Origin: a virus
DNA length: 53,298 nt
Strand: one strand, 5' to 3'
Virus record (IMG/VR): IMGVR_UViG_3300042691_044167
Location: 1 to 53,298 of that record
Shown here: positions 9,040-17,578 of the stretch, piece by piece
Layout of the letters: each line of letters starts with the position of its first letter
Position numbering within the stretch: the stretch's first letter is position 1
The notes under the pieces: generated by a model
What the model saw: the letters and a program-made list of their open reading frames with translations, nothing else
What the model was told of the DNA's origin: nothing
Database searches by the model: none
Program-made: the position numbers and the translations under genes

Positions 9040-9054
9040 TTTTAGAATCCTTTT

Positions 9055-9576
9055 TTAATGACCAAATCTATCGTAGGGAGGAGGGGGATTTTGTTGATTG
9101 TAGGCGTCTGATGGGCCATACGATCTTTGATTTTGCCTCTCTCTAAAATTAATATTGGAATTTTTACGTGCCCAAGCGGTCGAGTCAGCTTTTCTATCAG
9201 CTAAATTTTGGTAGTAACGAACCTCTTTTTCGTGAGGTTTTAAAGGCCTTTCCGCTAAACATGATCCACCTTTTGTAATGCGGCCATTTGTTGAAAAATC
9301 TTTTCCGTAAAATTCAGCAATTGCTTGGCTAAAAAATTCAGGGTGGCGATCGAGAGGGACGGGTCTCCATCCGCGGTAAAACGTGTGCTGCATGTTGCTG
9401 ACGTCAGGAACTTGCATAACTGCTTCGGTAATCCATCCATATACCATGCCTTCAGGTGGCACAACTGTTGGAGGTAATTGAAGTGGTCCTAGCCAACCTT
9501 CTGCCATGCTTGGGTATTCATCCAATTCTCTGGCTTCATACTCTCTTTTTTGAGTTTCGCGTGATTGTCTGCTCAT
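9055..9576 (-). CDS. Hypothetical protein next to portal
   Basis: The 173-residue hydrophilic protein has an Arg/Glu-rich N terminus (SRQSRETQKREYEARELDE), a central Pro- and Trp-containing segment with GWRPVPLDRHPEFF, and a C-terminal tail rich in Asn, Gln and Pro. The middle resembles a small folded domain; the ends look disordered. It is encoded between the scaffold-like gene and the portal gene, with gaps of 12 and 15 nt, so it is very probably an assembly or connector-associated protein. No known family was recognised with confidence. Confidence 0.55.
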   Translation of the reverse strand: MSRQSRETQKREYEARELDEYPSMAEGWLGPLQLPPTVVPPEGMVYGWITEAVMQVPDVSNMQHTFYRGWRPVPLDRHPEFFSQAIAEFYGKDFSTNGRITKGGSCLAERPLKPHEKEVRYYQNLADRKADSTAWARKNSNINFRERQNQRSYGPSDAYNQQNPPPPYDRFGH

Positions 9577-9588
9577 GTTCTTACCTTT

Positions 9589-10623
9589 CTAATAATTTCC
9601 AGCTGCACGGCGTCTTTGCATAACGGCAATTTTATCGCGTGCATAACGCCGGTAACGTTCTGCTTCACTCGGGTTTCCATCGTAATCCCAATCCAAAGCA
9701 AATTTTTTCTCTTCAGGCGTTAGCTCAACTGTTGTGGGCACGCCGTCATTGTCAAAACTTATAGGAGAATTGTGACGATTAACGGGTCCTACATTGGTTG
9801 GATAATAATTGGGTGGATAAGACGGCTTATTGCTGTATTTGTTTTCCAAGATTTTTGAAACCTCATTAATGAATTGCGGCGTACCAATTTTTTCTTTTTC
9901 GCCTCGAATGGTGTAATTCTTTTCAATTTGGCGGCTAATTATTGCTGCTTCAGCGGCTAATTCAGTATCGAATTGCTTAGAATTAGGATCGCACCATGGG
10001 TTTTTGTCCAGCCATTCGTCAAAATGTGGGTTTGCTGGCTGCTCAACGGGCGGGTAATAATTTGCGGGTTGAGGGGTATACGGCATGTTTTGTTGAGGTT
10101 GGGCATAGGGGGGCATATTGAATTGAGGTTGGGCGTAGGGCGCTGAAAACTGCTCCATGTGACGCCTTTGCTGTTCGGATACTTTCTCTGCGTTAATTTG
10201 AGCAATTAAATTAATCGCTTTAACTTCAACTTCGGTATTCCCTTCCATTTTTGCATCTTCGAGCAACTTCATAGCGCTCAATTCTTTTAGCTCCAGATTT
10301 TGATCAATCTGTTGCTGAAGCATAGCTTCAAGATTTTGAGTTTTTTGATAAAGAAGGGGGGTGACTTGTTCACTGTAATACGCTCGAGCGTTTGCATTTT
10401 GTTCTCGTTCAAAGGCTTGAGCTAAGCGTTGTTGATCATAGCGAGCTTTTCGGCTCAATCGTTCGCTTCTATTTTCTTTGGGTTCGACATCAGCTTTTTT
10501 TTGTTCAGGAGCTGGCTCTAATTGAAGTTCATTTGGAAGGTGGGAAAATCCATCATTTTCTTTTAAATGGTTGGTCACCATTGGGATGATGTCGTTTTCC
10601 ATTTGAAGTTGTTGTTCGTCCAT
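9589..10623 (-). CDS. Putative scaffolding protein
   Basis: The 344-residue protein has the architecture expected of a capsid scaffold. A long, highly charged helical N-terminal half is rich in Glu, Gln and Lys. A Pro/Gln/Tyr-rich low-complexity linker follows (PPYAQPQQNMPYTPQPANYY). Next comes FDEWLDKNPWCDPNSKQFD, a motif I associate with scaffold-like proteins of podoviruses. The C terminus is Arg-rich and helical (KIAVMQRRRAAGNY) and could bind the capsid protein. It lies upstream of the portal gene in the packaging operon, whereas most phages place the scaffold next to the capsid gene. That displacement, and the lack of a sequence match I can name, keep the assignment tentative. Confidence 0.5.
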   Translation of the reverse strand: MDEQQLQMENDIIPMVTNHLKENDGFSHLPNELQLEPAPEQKKADVEPKENRSERLSRKARYDQQRLAQAFEREQNANARAYYSEQVTPLLYQKTQNLEAMLQQQIDQNLELKELSAMKLLEDAKMEGNTEVEVKAINLIAQINAEKVSEQQRRHMEQFSAPYAQPQFNMPPYAQPQQNMPYTPQPANYYPPVEQPANPHFDEWLDKNPWCDPNSKQFDTELAAEAAIISRQIEKNYTIRGEKEKIGTPQFINEVSKILENKYSNKPSYPPNYYPTNVGPVNRHNSPISFDNDGVPTTVELTPEEKKFALDWDYDGNPSEAERYRRYARDKIAVMQRRRAAGNY

Positions 10624-10637
10624 AAGTTATCTCTCTT

Positions 10638-11096
10638 TTAATAACGGCCTAAGAATTTAATTTGGCTAAGTTGATCTGGGTAATCGAAAGCGTCCAGGAT
10701 TTTGTCGTCAAACAGCCTACCAATGGTGTGACCGTTAATTTCTGACAAAACAATTTCGTATCGGCGAAACGTGACCCATGAACCAATTTTCCAGGGATAT
10801 TTGCGGTCGCATTGAGCGCCAATGACTAAGACTTTTCCAACGTTATTTTTATATTTCTCATCTTCGTCCATGCATTTTGGGATATAAAAACCGCTTTCAG
10901 TTTTTGTTTCGCCGGTCTCTAATTTTTCGTAATTTTGTTCTTCATATTTGTTAAAAATTTTTAACACGACAAAAGGACCAGATGGGGTAGGGATGGGAAC
11001 CCCAATCTCTTTTTCGATTGTCTCGTTCCAGGACGAATAAATATATTTTTTGCCATCGTGTATAAAAGAGCCATCTTCTAAACGTTCAATTGTCAT
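10638..11096 (-). CDS. GroES-like co-chaperonin
   Basis: The 152-residue protein has the GroES fold pattern. A first strand (GPFVVLKIF, about 40-48) precedes a mobile-loop-like segment ETKTESGFYIP (63-73), which parallels the ETKSAGGIVL loop by which GroES docks on GroEL. The core follows in GroES order: GKVLVIGAQCD (87-97), WKIGSWVTFRRYEIVLSEING (102-122) and the terminal RLFDDKILDAFD (127-138), equivalent to the MRExDILAVIE ending. It is about 50 residues longer than cellular GroES, with an extra N-terminal 35 residues and an insertion before the mobile loop, as in phage co-chaperonins such as T4 gp31. It starts by ATGA overlap with the upstream gene and lies between terminase and scaffold/portal, so a role in capsid folding with GroEL is inferred. 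Confidence 0.75.
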   Translation of the reverse strand: MTIERLEDGSFIHDGKKYIYSSWNETIEKEIGVPIPTPSGPFVVLKIFNKYEEQNYEKLETGETKTESGFYIPKCMDEDEKYKNNVGKVLVIGAQCDRKYPWKIGSWVTFRRYEIVLSEINGHTIGRLFDDKILDAFDYPDQLSQIKFLGRY

Positions 11097-11491
11097 GCCT
11101 TTCCTCTCAAATCTAAAATATGACTAAGTAAATGGTTATAGGATTCGTTCTCACCTAAGAGATTAAATATTTGATGTTCGTTTTGGGCTTGGCCATTTAG
11201 ATAGGAATTTGATATTCCAAATTTTATCTCCAAGCATCGCTGATATAATCTGTCTAGAAAATTAACTGAACTAGGATCCCCTAAATCTTCAGTGGACTCG
11301 AAAAAATCATGTTTTAACTTTCGAATGATACTCTCAAATTCGTTGAGTCTCCGATAACGTCCTGTAAAATAGTAATAAGAGATGGGATCTGATCGCAGTT
11401 GGTCAAAATTAAATAAATTATTTTCAATTTCCTTTTTCTCGTAGGCGACAAATGAGAAAAGGTCGTTCAAAAGATTTGTTAAATCGCTCAT
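11093..11491 (-). CDS. Hypothetical helical protein upstream of co-chaperonin
   Basis: The 132-residue protein is predicted to be mostly helical, with alternating charged and hydrophobic residues (NEFESIIRKLKHDFFESTEDLG, then FLDRLYQRCLEIKFG). There is no membrane segment or signal peptide. Its stop overlaps the start of the GroES-like gene by 4 nt, so the two are translationally coupled. It sits between large terminase and co-chaperonin in the packaging operon. No family was recognised. An assembly chaperone or portal-region accessory protein would fit, but this is only positional. Confidence 0.5.
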   Translation of the reverse strand: MSDLTNLLNDLFSFVAYEKKEIENNLFNFDQLRSDPISYYYFTGRYRRLNEFESIIRKLKHDFFESTEDLGDPSSVNFLDRLYQRCLEIKFGISNSYLNGQAQNEHQIFNLLGENESYNHLLSHILDLRGKA

Positions 11492-11587
11492 AATCCTCGT
11501 ACGGGTATGAATTCAGAATCAGGTTTATAATTGATTGTGAAATAATTTCAACTGAAATGCGAATTATTTTTTTAATTTCTAATAAGA

Positions 11588-13201
11588 TTAGTTTTTTGAG
11601 CGGTAACTCGGCCTTTTAGGCGGGGGCTCGTAGTCGGTTTTGTGTTTAATCCAGCCAGAATCCAATAGCCTCTTGAGTGCTTGTGTCATTGAGTCCACTA
11701 AATCGTTAGATTCAGAGGATGGGAATAAAGCTGCCATATCTACCATAGTCTTTGCATAGCCTCGGAGTTGAGTATATGCAGGGGGTCTAGCAGGAACCCA
11801 TACACGCCCACATTCTAGAATGGGAGAAACGATTTGTGCCCTTTCCATTTTTGAGCCTTTAGGATTGAACCTGGTCACCATAATGCCTGCTCGTGATAGA
11901 TCTTGAATAAGGGATAAACCATTTGCTTTGGCTTCGACCAAAACCATATCAGGTTTACACTCTCCTATAAGAGGATTTTCCAAATCGGTGTCATGATAGT
12001 TCTTGTACATGCGTTGAGCCATGGAACGAAGTTCGGGATATTGAACTCTTCCTCTCCATAAATCGAGCAAAATAACGTGTTCAACGCCGTATTCATCTTC
12101 AAAAATTCCCCATGTGGTACAAGCAGAGAAAGCACCAAGCTCGGAGAGAGCTGTATCCCACGATTGGAGGACAAATTTGCAAGGTGGTGGTGATTCTTCT
12201 GTCCACCATTTCCAGTATTGTTTTTTGAAAATTCCCCCTTCGGCAGGAGCTGGCCGCTGTTGAAGCTGACCTGCTATAAGGTAAGGAGATCCTAAATCTC
12301 GTTTAATAGTTTCAAGTGCTTCGGGTGTGACAAAGGTTGGCCATAACAATTCCCCTTCGGTTTTGCGAGGGTCACTCCAGGGCTCGGGATAGGTGCTTTT
12401 TATGGGGACGGTCGTACAGCGGTTATGAGATTCAAATTCCATTGGGAGACACAAATGCACTAATCCTGGAATCTCTTTATCCAAAATATGCTGGGTCAAA
12501 TCCATCATGGAAAGACGTTGTTGAATATCAATTCTTGCCGTTTCGGCCGCACTGTTACCTCGGGTCGAAAATACCTGATCTCTCCATTCTCGTGCCCGTT
12601 GGTTTTTAATAACACTATAAATATCTCGAGCATCATTGCCGTCATCAACCACAAGTATATCACCACCTTCACCGCTAAGTCCGCCGCTAACCGTGGCACA
12701 TAAACGATATCCTAGCTGGGTGGTATTAAAACGTATTTTTGTATTGGAATCCTTAACCAATTTTACGTGATAACCCCACAACTTTTGAAACCATGGTGAT
12801 AAAATGAGACGGCGGCATCTCACACTGTCTTTTGTTGCGACTTCCAGTTTATGAGAGGCAAACACCATTTGCGTACTTGGATTTTTAATAAAACACCAAA
12901 CAGGAAAAATTACCGCACAAAGTGTGGATTTCATGGTTCGTGGTGGCTGATTAATGAGAAGGTTCCGGATAATTTTAGCTTGGATAAGTTCTAGGTGTTC
13001 GGCAATTACTTGAATGTGCCAGTTATCTCTAAACTCTCTTCCCCCTTCAACCCATTTCCATGCGTGCCGTGCAAAGGTGTGGAGATCGTTTTCACATTCT
13101 TTTTTGATGCGTTCTTCTTCTTCGGTTAATGTGGCTGGGATAAACGTATGTCGCTCAAGGGAGAATTTATTTTGTAATGTTTTAATAGCGTTATATTTCA
13201 T
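11588..13201 (-). CDS. terL: Terminase large subunit
   Basis: The 537-residue packaging motor has both expected domains. In the ATPase domain the P-loop-like NQPPRTMKST is at residues 84-93, the SGEGGDIL coupling region is just before Walker B, and ILVVDD is at 182-187. In the RNase H-like nuclease domain the metal-binding acidic residues are seen as QSWDTALS (D349), VLVEAKANG (E423) and NDLVDSMTQAL (D503). Length and motif order match the terminase family usual in podoviruses and lambdoid prophages. Its ATG overlaps the stop of a 49-residue membrane-protein gene (ATGA), and the small terminase candidate lies just beyond. A 96-nt gap separates it from the next gene. Confidence 0.93.
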   Translation of the reverse strand: MKYNAIKTLQNKFSLERHTFIPATLTEEEERIKKECENDLHTFARHAWKWVEGGREFRDNWHIQVIAEHLELIQAKIIRNLLINQPPRTMKSTLCAVIFPVWCFIKNPSTQMVFASHKLEVATKDSVRCRRLILSPWFQKLWGYHVKLVKDSNTKIRFNTTQLGYRLCATVSGGLSGEGGDILVVDDGNDARDIYSVIKNQRAREWRDQVFSTRGNSAAETARIDIQQRLSMMDLTQHILDKEIPGLVHLCLPMEFESHNRCTTVPIKSTYPEPWSDPRKTEGELLWPTFVTPEALETIKRDLGSPYLIAGQLQQRPAPAEGGIFKKQYWKWWTEESPPPCKFVLQSWDTALSELGAFSACTTWGIFEDEYGVEHVILLDLWRGRVQYPELRSMAQRMYKNYHDTDLENPLIGECKPDMVLVEAKANGLSLIQDLSRAGIMVTRFNPKGSKMERAQIVSPILECGRVWVPARPPAYTQLRGYAKTMVDMAALFPSSESNDLVDSMTQALKRLLDSGWIKHKTDYEPPPKRPSYRSKN

Positions 13202-13347
13202 TGAGTCCAGGATTCAAATAGGCCTAGCTTCAAACCAATGAAGAATGCAATGAATGGCACAAAATTATATTGTGGCATGGTGAGGTAACATCCCAATAAA
13301 CCAATTAACATAAAAATTGTGAGCAAAAAAAATAATCTGCGAAACAT
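13198..13347 (-). CDS. Small two-helix membrane protein, holin candidate
   Basis: A 49-residue reading frame starts at 13347 and its TGA overlaps the ATG of the large terminase gene. It begins MFRRLFFLLTIFMLIGLLGC and continues with a second hydrophobic stretch ending FFIGLKLGLFES. This gives two membrane helices (about 4-20 and 27-44) with a basic N-terminal end. The size and topology suit a class II holin or other small membrane effector, but holins usually lie by the endolysin, which is far away here. No strong Shine-Dalgarno sequence is visible, so the evidence is the intact frame, the strongly patterned hydrophobicity and the overlap with terL. Confidence 0.5.
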   Translation of the reverse strand: MFRRLFFLLTIFMLIGLLGCYLTMPQYNFVPFIAFFIGLKLGLFESWTQ

Positions 13348-13392
13348 AAAAATTTGATAAATAAAAAAAAAGAGTTAGAAAAAATAAAAATT

Positions 13393-13860
13393 TTATTCTT
13401 GCGGGCGTTGTTGGAAAGCTCGTATTTCTTCAAATTGTCTTTTCAATTCATCCATTTGTGGAACGACTTGAGACATTTCTAAAGCTTTGGCTTGGCTTTC
13501 AAGAATTCGGGTTAAATATTCGGCTTCATCGCCAGAAATTTCACCTTCTCCTAATTTGCTCATAACAATGTTTGTACATTCGAGCAAATCATCAGGTGTT
13601 TTAACTTTTGGTAGAGAAAGACAAATATAGCCTTTTTTTGGAGCGGGGCATAGTCGGTCGACAATAATTTTAATGGCAGCTGTATCGCCCTCAACTGCTC
13701 GGTTATATAGAACACCCACAATATCGCCCGCTTGGGCAGTCATTTGCTCTAAGAATCTTTTGGTGACGGTTATTTTTTTAGGTCTACCCAAAGGATTTGG
13801 GGAAACGCCTTTTTTAAAACGCCATGCTTTTTCATTCTCCTCTTTTTTTAGATCGGTCAT
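13393..13860 (-). CDS. terS: Putative terminase small subunit (DUF5681-type)
   Basis: The 155-residue protein begins with a basic segment WRFKKGVSPNPLGRPKKI, the F-x-KGxSxNPxGRPK motif that defines the DUF5681 family found next to phage large terminases. A helical middle (FLEQMTAQAGDIVGVLYNRA, then GDTAAIKIIVDRLCPAPKKG) and a C-terminal coiled coil (QMDELKRQFEEIRAFQQ) follow. Small terminases recognise the packaging site on DNA and oligomerise through such helices. Its position immediately upstream of the membrane ORF and terL supports the role. The family link is established; the terminase function is the usual inference from context. Confidence 0.7.
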   Translation of the reverse strand: MTDLKKEENEKAWRFKKGVSPNPLGRPKKITVTKRFLEQMTAQAGDIVGVLYNRAVEGDTAAIKIIVDRLCPAPKKGYICLSLPKVKTPDDLLECTNIVMSKLGEGEISGDEAEYLTRILESQAKALEMSQVVPQMDELKRQFEEIRAFQQRPQE

Positions 13861-13875
13861 TTTAAATTCTCTTTC

Positions 13876-14478
13876 CTATAAATTTGATTGTTCGTTTTCT
13901 AGCAAAGAAATAATATCATCCACAATCTCATGTATGCTTTTGCCGTAAATGTAGATCACATTATTTTTTCGCATGCATCTTATTTTGGCGTGGTCTTTGT
14001 CGTCTAGGTCATAGATAAAATCGATAATGGTGAATATTGGACACCATTCCGTGTTGTTCTCTTTGTAGGGTGTCATTCCATCAGAGTTAAATGTTCGTTG
14101 AATATTTTTAGGCAACCAAATCGCCCCTATAAGATCGCTCGTGCAGACATAGCTTTTAAATAAAAACTGTCGATCTTCTTTTTCTTCATCAAGATTTTCT
14201 ATTCCATTGACCAAAAAAGAGGGGGGCGTGATGAAAAAGCTATCAATATTCTCCTCTCTTAATCGGGCAATCAATTCAGTTTTATCAATCGGGCCATTTT
14301 TGACTAAAAAAGGGGTCGTCTCTTGGGGTGAATTAATTTGTTCGAGAAACGAAGCGGGAATGGATTCAGGATTTTCAACGTATTTTTTAAATAGTTTAAG
14401 GGGGATCCCTAATAATTCAGCGGCACTTGAGTGGGGTAGAGGATTTTTTTCTAGCCATTCTTTAAAAGAAATACTCAT
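13876..14478 (-). CDS. Hypothetical protein at the head of the packaging operon
   Basis: The 200-residue protein has an N-terminal helix-turn-helix-like segment (FKEWLEKNPLPHSSAAELLG, then IPLKLFKKYVENPESI), which could be a small DNA-binding or protein-interaction domain. A mixed alpha/beta region containing WCPIFTIIDFIYDLDD and an acidic C-terminal helix follow. It is the first gene of the unit running through terminase to portal, and a dyad repeat lies about 80 nt upstream. No family is recognised. A packaging-associated or regulatory role is possible but unsupported beyond position. Confidence 0.5.
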   Translation of the reverse strand: MSISFKEWLEKNPLPHSSAAELLGIPLKLFKKYVENPESIPASFLEQINSPQETTPFLVKNGPIDKTELIARLREENIDSFFITPPSFLVNGIENLDEEKEDRQFLFKSYVCTSDLIGAIWLPKNIQRTFNSDGMTPYKENNTEWCPIFTIIDFIYDLDDKDHAKIRCMRKNNVIYIYGKSIHEIVDDIISLLENEQSNL

Positions 14479-14556
14479 TGATAGCAGCTTCCCCTTTTAA
14501 TTTTTACTTTTTATCTTAAATAATTATAAAAATCGCCAGGGGAATTATCAATTAAA

Positions 14557-14575
14557 ATTCTAATGTAGTTAGAAT
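14557..14575. promoter_or_regulatory. Dyad repeat upstream of packaging operon
   Basis: ATTCTAA-TGTAG-TTAGAAT is a perfect inverted repeat with 7-bp arms. It lies upstream of the first packaging gene and ends at the stop codon of the preceding gene. A very similar 19-bp dyad occurs at 44086-44104, upstream of the ejection-type genes. A shared regulator of late transcription is a plausible but unproven reading. Confidence 0.5.
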
Positions 14576-14766
14576 TATTTATTTTTTAACAAGCAGAGAC
14601 GGTCGTAGGTTCGGGAAATTAAAAGATAAGATAAAAGGGAATAGGTAATTATTGAAATTATGGGTAGGAAAGGATGGATTTTATAAAGCAGGGAAAACAT
14701 TAAAATAAACAAAACAGAAACGGCGGCGATGGTAATTTTTGGTAAAATTGATCGAAGATCCTTCAT
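14575..14766 (-). CDS. Small membrane protein
   Basis: The 63-residue protein has two hydrophobic segments, about residues 9-26 (ITIAAVSVLFILMFSLLY) and 31-50 (FLPIISIITYSLLSYLLIS), with a short turn between them and basic residues at both ends. This is a helical hairpin typical of small phage membrane proteins, including some holins. It starts behind AAGGAGAAAGACT and follows another two-helix protein by 11 nt. The pair stands between RecT and the packaging operon. No family assignment is possible. Confidence 0.55.
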   Translation of the reverse strand: MKDLRSILPKITIAAVSVLFILMFSLLYKIHPFLPIISIITYSLLSYLLISRTYDRLCLLKNK

Positions 14767-14777
14767 AGTCTTTCTCC

Positions 14778-15065
14778 TTATTTGATATTCACGCTGTAGG
14801 AATTTGGCGTTGCCAATGAGGAGGGGGTATCAAATGTTGAAATTAACATCCACGCTCCTATAACCATTAACCACACCACGGTAATTAGAGATTCCAGTGA
14901 ATGTCTCACTGATATTTCCCCGTTTCTATTCTTAGGAAAAAGATGAGGGTTTTGATCTCTAAAACTTTTGAAAGTAACATGGGCGTGCCCTCGAACTAGT
15001 ATCAAAAAAGATTGAACTAAAATCAAAAGGGCACAAACACGCCAGAGAATTGTTAAATTATCCAT
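14778..15065 (-). CDS. Small membrane protein
   Basis: The 95-residue protein has two membrane helices, about residues 7-25 (LWRVCALLILVQSFLILV) and 60-79 (LITVVWLMVIGAWMLIST), separated by a polar basic loop containing RDQNPHLFPKNRNG. The start overlaps the 3' end of recT by 8 nt, so the genes are translationally coupled. The loop is too long for a simple holin hairpin. Function is unknown; adjacency to recombination genes need not imply involvement. Confidence 0.55.
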   Translation of the reverse strand: MDNLTILWRVCALLILVQSFLILVRGHAHVTFKSFRDQNPHLFPKNRNGEISVRHSLESLITVVWLMVIGAWMLISTFDTPSSLATPNSYSVNIK

Positions 15066-15930
15066 TTTTAACGTTTAACTTGTTTAAAAATTCTGTGTTT
15101 TCATCAATGGGGGTTTCGGATTCGTTAACAACAAATTCTCCGTCAATAACCTCAAGAGGCAAATCTATTTCTTTATTAGCATCCAAATATTCGTCTGCCA
15201 TCACCGCATGTTTTAACCTAGCTGCGTGATGATTAGCATTTAGCGTGATGGGTAGATGTTTAAAAACACGGCGAATTACAGTTTTTTTGTACATTTCTTC
15301 TGGAGATTTGCCCCAAGCGGCACTATTTTTCCCGGGACTTTCTTTGCGAATATTTTCAATCTCTCCCGCGAGCATAAAATCAAAATATTTTTCACCATTG
15401 CTTAAAACAACCGTCACATATGCACCTAGAGATTTCCCTCTCCCACTAAAAGAGAGATTTGGTTTGTGAATGATTTTGGGATCCATTCCCATTTCGTACT
15501 CAAAAACGTCATTTTCATGGACGATGATGGGTTGCATTTTTTTGACGACTCCGCACCGATATGCTAATTCAGTCATGCCGCGATATCCCATCATAAGAGA
15601 ACATGTTGGTACACCTTTAATATTTCGAGCAATAAAATGTGTTTGTCCTAAAGCAGGGTCTGGGTCTAATCCAAAGTAAGCGCAACGGCGCACTGCCATT
15701 TCGATGCTTTTAGGCGTGCATTCCATAAGCTCCGGGGATTCTTGTATTATAGCCAAAGACGACTTTATAATTCGGTGAGATGTCATTCCTATGCCTGACG
15801 GGACTGTTTTTTCAATAGCAGCAATGAACTCCGTTGATTGGAACCTTTCAGCCAGTCCTTTGAATTGAGACGCTACCCCAGATTTATTTGTCGGTGTAAA
15901 ACCTTTGGGATTATCGTTAATTGATGACAT
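15058..15930 (-). CDS. recT: RecT-family single-strand annealing protein
   Basis: The 290-residue protein anneals complementary single strands during phage recombination and replication. It has the RecT pattern: an N-terminal region with RIIKSSLAIIQESPEL and the AVRRCAYFGLDPDP segment (79-92), then the GYRGMTELAYRCGVV core (115-129). Later come the FDFMLAGEIENIRKESPG segment and KKTVIRRVFKHLP near 215-227, all in RecT order. The acidic disordered C-terminal tail is also typical and often binds SSB. It starts behind AAAAGGAG. A YqaJ-type exonuclease is encoded two genes upstream, giving the usual exonuclease/annealase pair. A conserved 28-nt box lies at 15984-16011, in the leader before this gene. 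Confidence 0.93.
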   Translation of the reverse strand: MSSINDNPKGFTPTNKSGVASQFKGLAERFQSTEFIAAIEKTVPSGIGMTSHRIIKSSLAIIQESPELMECTPKSIEMAVRRCAYFGLDPDPALGQTHFIARNIKGVPTCSLMMGYRGMTELAYRCGVVKKMQPIIVHENDVFEYEMGMDPKIIHKPNLSFSGRGKSLGAYVTVVLSNGEKYFDFMLAGEIENIRKESPGKNSAAWGKSPEEMYKKTVIRRVFKHLPITLNANHHAARLKHAVMADEYLDANKEIDLPLEVIDGEFVVNESETPIDENTEFLNKLNVKNG

Positions 15931-15983
15931 TTTTAAACTCCTTTTCTAATATTTATCTAATAATATCTTATTGTTAGCTTTGT

Positions 15984-16011
15984 TAAAGTTGAATTAATCT
16001 TTGCTTTCCTA
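15984..16011 (-). promoter_or_regulatory. 28-nt early-region box, copy 1 (upstream of recT)
   Basis: Read on the minus strand this is TAGGAAAGC-N9-TTCAACTTTA-like, exactly 28 nt from TAG to the final A. The two ends match four other boxes at the same spacing in noncoding leaders of the minus-strand early region. A TAAGAT or TATTAT hexamer follows downstream and could serve as a -10 element. Confidence 0.5.
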
Positions 16012-16020
16012 ATCATATGG

Positions 16021-16716
16021 CTAAATCAAACTGACGAAAGGTTCACGCTTAAAAGTTTGAGCCATTAATTCGTTTTCTGTAAATTCTTCATCGTGGTAAA
16101 TAATTTTTTCACCAGTTAGCAAATCAACGAACCCATGTTTTTGGTAATCCGCTAAACTTGATATATCTGCCCTGCTTAAATCCAAAGTTTCAGATAAGTT
16201 GTTAACTTTTTTAGCAAAACACTCAACGGGGGATTCTTGGTTAAAAACCAAACTCCATACATCCCAATCATTGCGTTCTTGGAACCATTCATACGAAAGG
16301 CTCACAAATGAAGCGGGGGATGTGTAATCTGTAGGAAATAAATTCACTTTTAGAAGCTTTGAAAAAGAAGGACGGTGCTGCCATTTTGTTTCAATTCTTA
16401 AAAATTCGCTATCAGTTGAAACCATCTCGTTTTCAATTAAAAACCTAAAAAATTTAATTTTATCTGACAGGCTTATTTTTTTATAGTTAGGCATCAGAAA
16501 TCTTTTATTCATGTTAATCGCTCGATTAAACAAGTAATCTGTAAACTTCGCTAATCCTATTTGAGCATCCCGTTTTATTAAGGGGAGGCGTTCAAAGGTA
16601 TCTAACTTTTTGTATTTCTCAAAATCCCATATTTCAGGAATATTTTTAGTTGCAACGTCATATAAAATATCTTCTTCAATCCTATCAACGTTCTTGTAAA
16701 ATTCTCTTAAATTCAC
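16021..16716 (-). CDS. Hypothetical protein between exonuclease and RecT
   Basis: The 231-residue protein is mixed-charge and predicted alpha/beta, with no membrane segment. Segments such as DKIKFFRFLIENEMVSTDSE and LADYQKHGFVDLLTGEKI are visible, but no family motif was recognised. It lies between the YqaJ exonuclease (34 nt) and recT (90 nt, containing a regulatory box), so it is probably expressed with the recombination module. It could be a recombination accessory or an anti-nuclease factor; neither is supported by motifs. Confidence 0.5.
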   Translation of the reverse strand: MNLREFYKNVDRIEEDILYDVATKNIPEIWDFEKYKKLDTFERLPLIKRDAQIGLAKFTDYLFNRAINMNKRFLMPNYKKISLSDKIKFFRFLIENEMVSTDSEFLRIETKWQHRPSFSKLLKVNLFPTDYTSPASFVSLSYEWFQERNDWDVWSLVFNQESPVECFAKKVNNLSETLDLSRADISSLADYQKHGFVDLLTGEKIIYHDEEFTENELMAQTFKREPFVSLI

Positions 16717-16750
16717 TTTTTTATCTCCTTATAAAATATTGTAAATTGCA

Positions 16751-17578
16751 TCATCCACTAATAAAAGTTGAATTCTCTTCTTTAATACAACTTCTAATTG
16801 AAGCTTTTTCAGATTTCCAATCCATCCCTAAATCGGATATTTTGCTTTGTGTTTGTTTAATCCGCTTTTTTAAACGCTCCATCTCGACCATTTGTTTTTT
16901 TAAATCAATCAGGTATTTTTTGCCTGACTCAGACTCAATAAGTTTTTTTCTCACAAAAAAATCAAGTTCAGTCGCTTGGGGTAGAAAAGATAAAATACTA
17001 TCCTCGCCGTAGACGGGGGGCGTCTCGGTCATTACATGGTTTTCCCAAAACTCTTTTTCTTTTTGAATCAGTGTTTTCTCGACTTCCATGTGTCTTTCAT
17101 AGCGGAATAGCTTTAAATCGTTTCCTCCTACCAGTACCACAATATCTGCGTAGTCAGCGTTTAAAACGGCACAGTAGTGAGCCACTTGTAAGTAATATGG
17201 CCAAGGGGTTAAGTTATACCTCTCTTTTTGCCAATGAGCAAATTGATAACTGGACGTTGTTTTGCACTCTAAAATCGCATTCTTGCCCACAATCAACCCG
17301 TCAACATTCGCCCTCATCCAAGAATATTCTGGATGAACAAACGTTTCAGCTGGTTGAGTTACCTCAACCTCCATCGTCCGTTCGTATTGCTTAATTAAAA
17401 CTGGTTCAAGCAGGTTTCCCCATTCCATGGCAGAATTTGAATCGACAGGTTCCCCTAACCCTATTTTTTGTAGATAAACATCAAATTTATCTTGATAGCC
17501 AGACAAACCCATAATTGCAGAGACGTCTGACCCTCCAATACCAAGGTGTCGTTCGGATAATTGTTTTTCTGTTAACAT
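16751..17578 (-). CDS. YqaJ/lambda-type 5'-3' exonuclease
   Basis: The 275-residue nuclease resects double-strand ends to give the 3' single strands on which RecT acts. The family motifs are all present: GIGGSDVSAIMG (13-24), WGNLLEPV with E58, RANVDGLI with D93, ILECKTTSS with E104 and K106, and PYYLQVAHY with Q131. These are the metal-binding and catalytic residues of the YqaJ/lambda exonuclease fold. A C-terminal coiled coil (LKKQMVEMERLKKRIKQTQ) extends beyond the core. The start overlaps the end of the upstream gene by 7 nt. Confidence 0.92.
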   Translation of the reverse strand: MLTEKQLSERHLGIGGSDVSAIMGLSGYQDKFDVYLQKIGLGEPVDSNSAMEWGNLLEPVLIKQYERTMEVEVTQPAETFVHPEYSWMRANVDGLIVGKNAILECKTTSSYQFAHWQKERYNLTPWPYYLQVAHYCAVLNADYADIVVLVGGNDLKLFRYERHMEVEKTLIQKEKEFWENHVMTETPPVYGEDSILSFLPQATELDFFVRKKLIESESGKKYLIDLKKQMVEMERLKKRIKQTQSKISDLGMDWKSEKASIRSCIKEENSTFISG

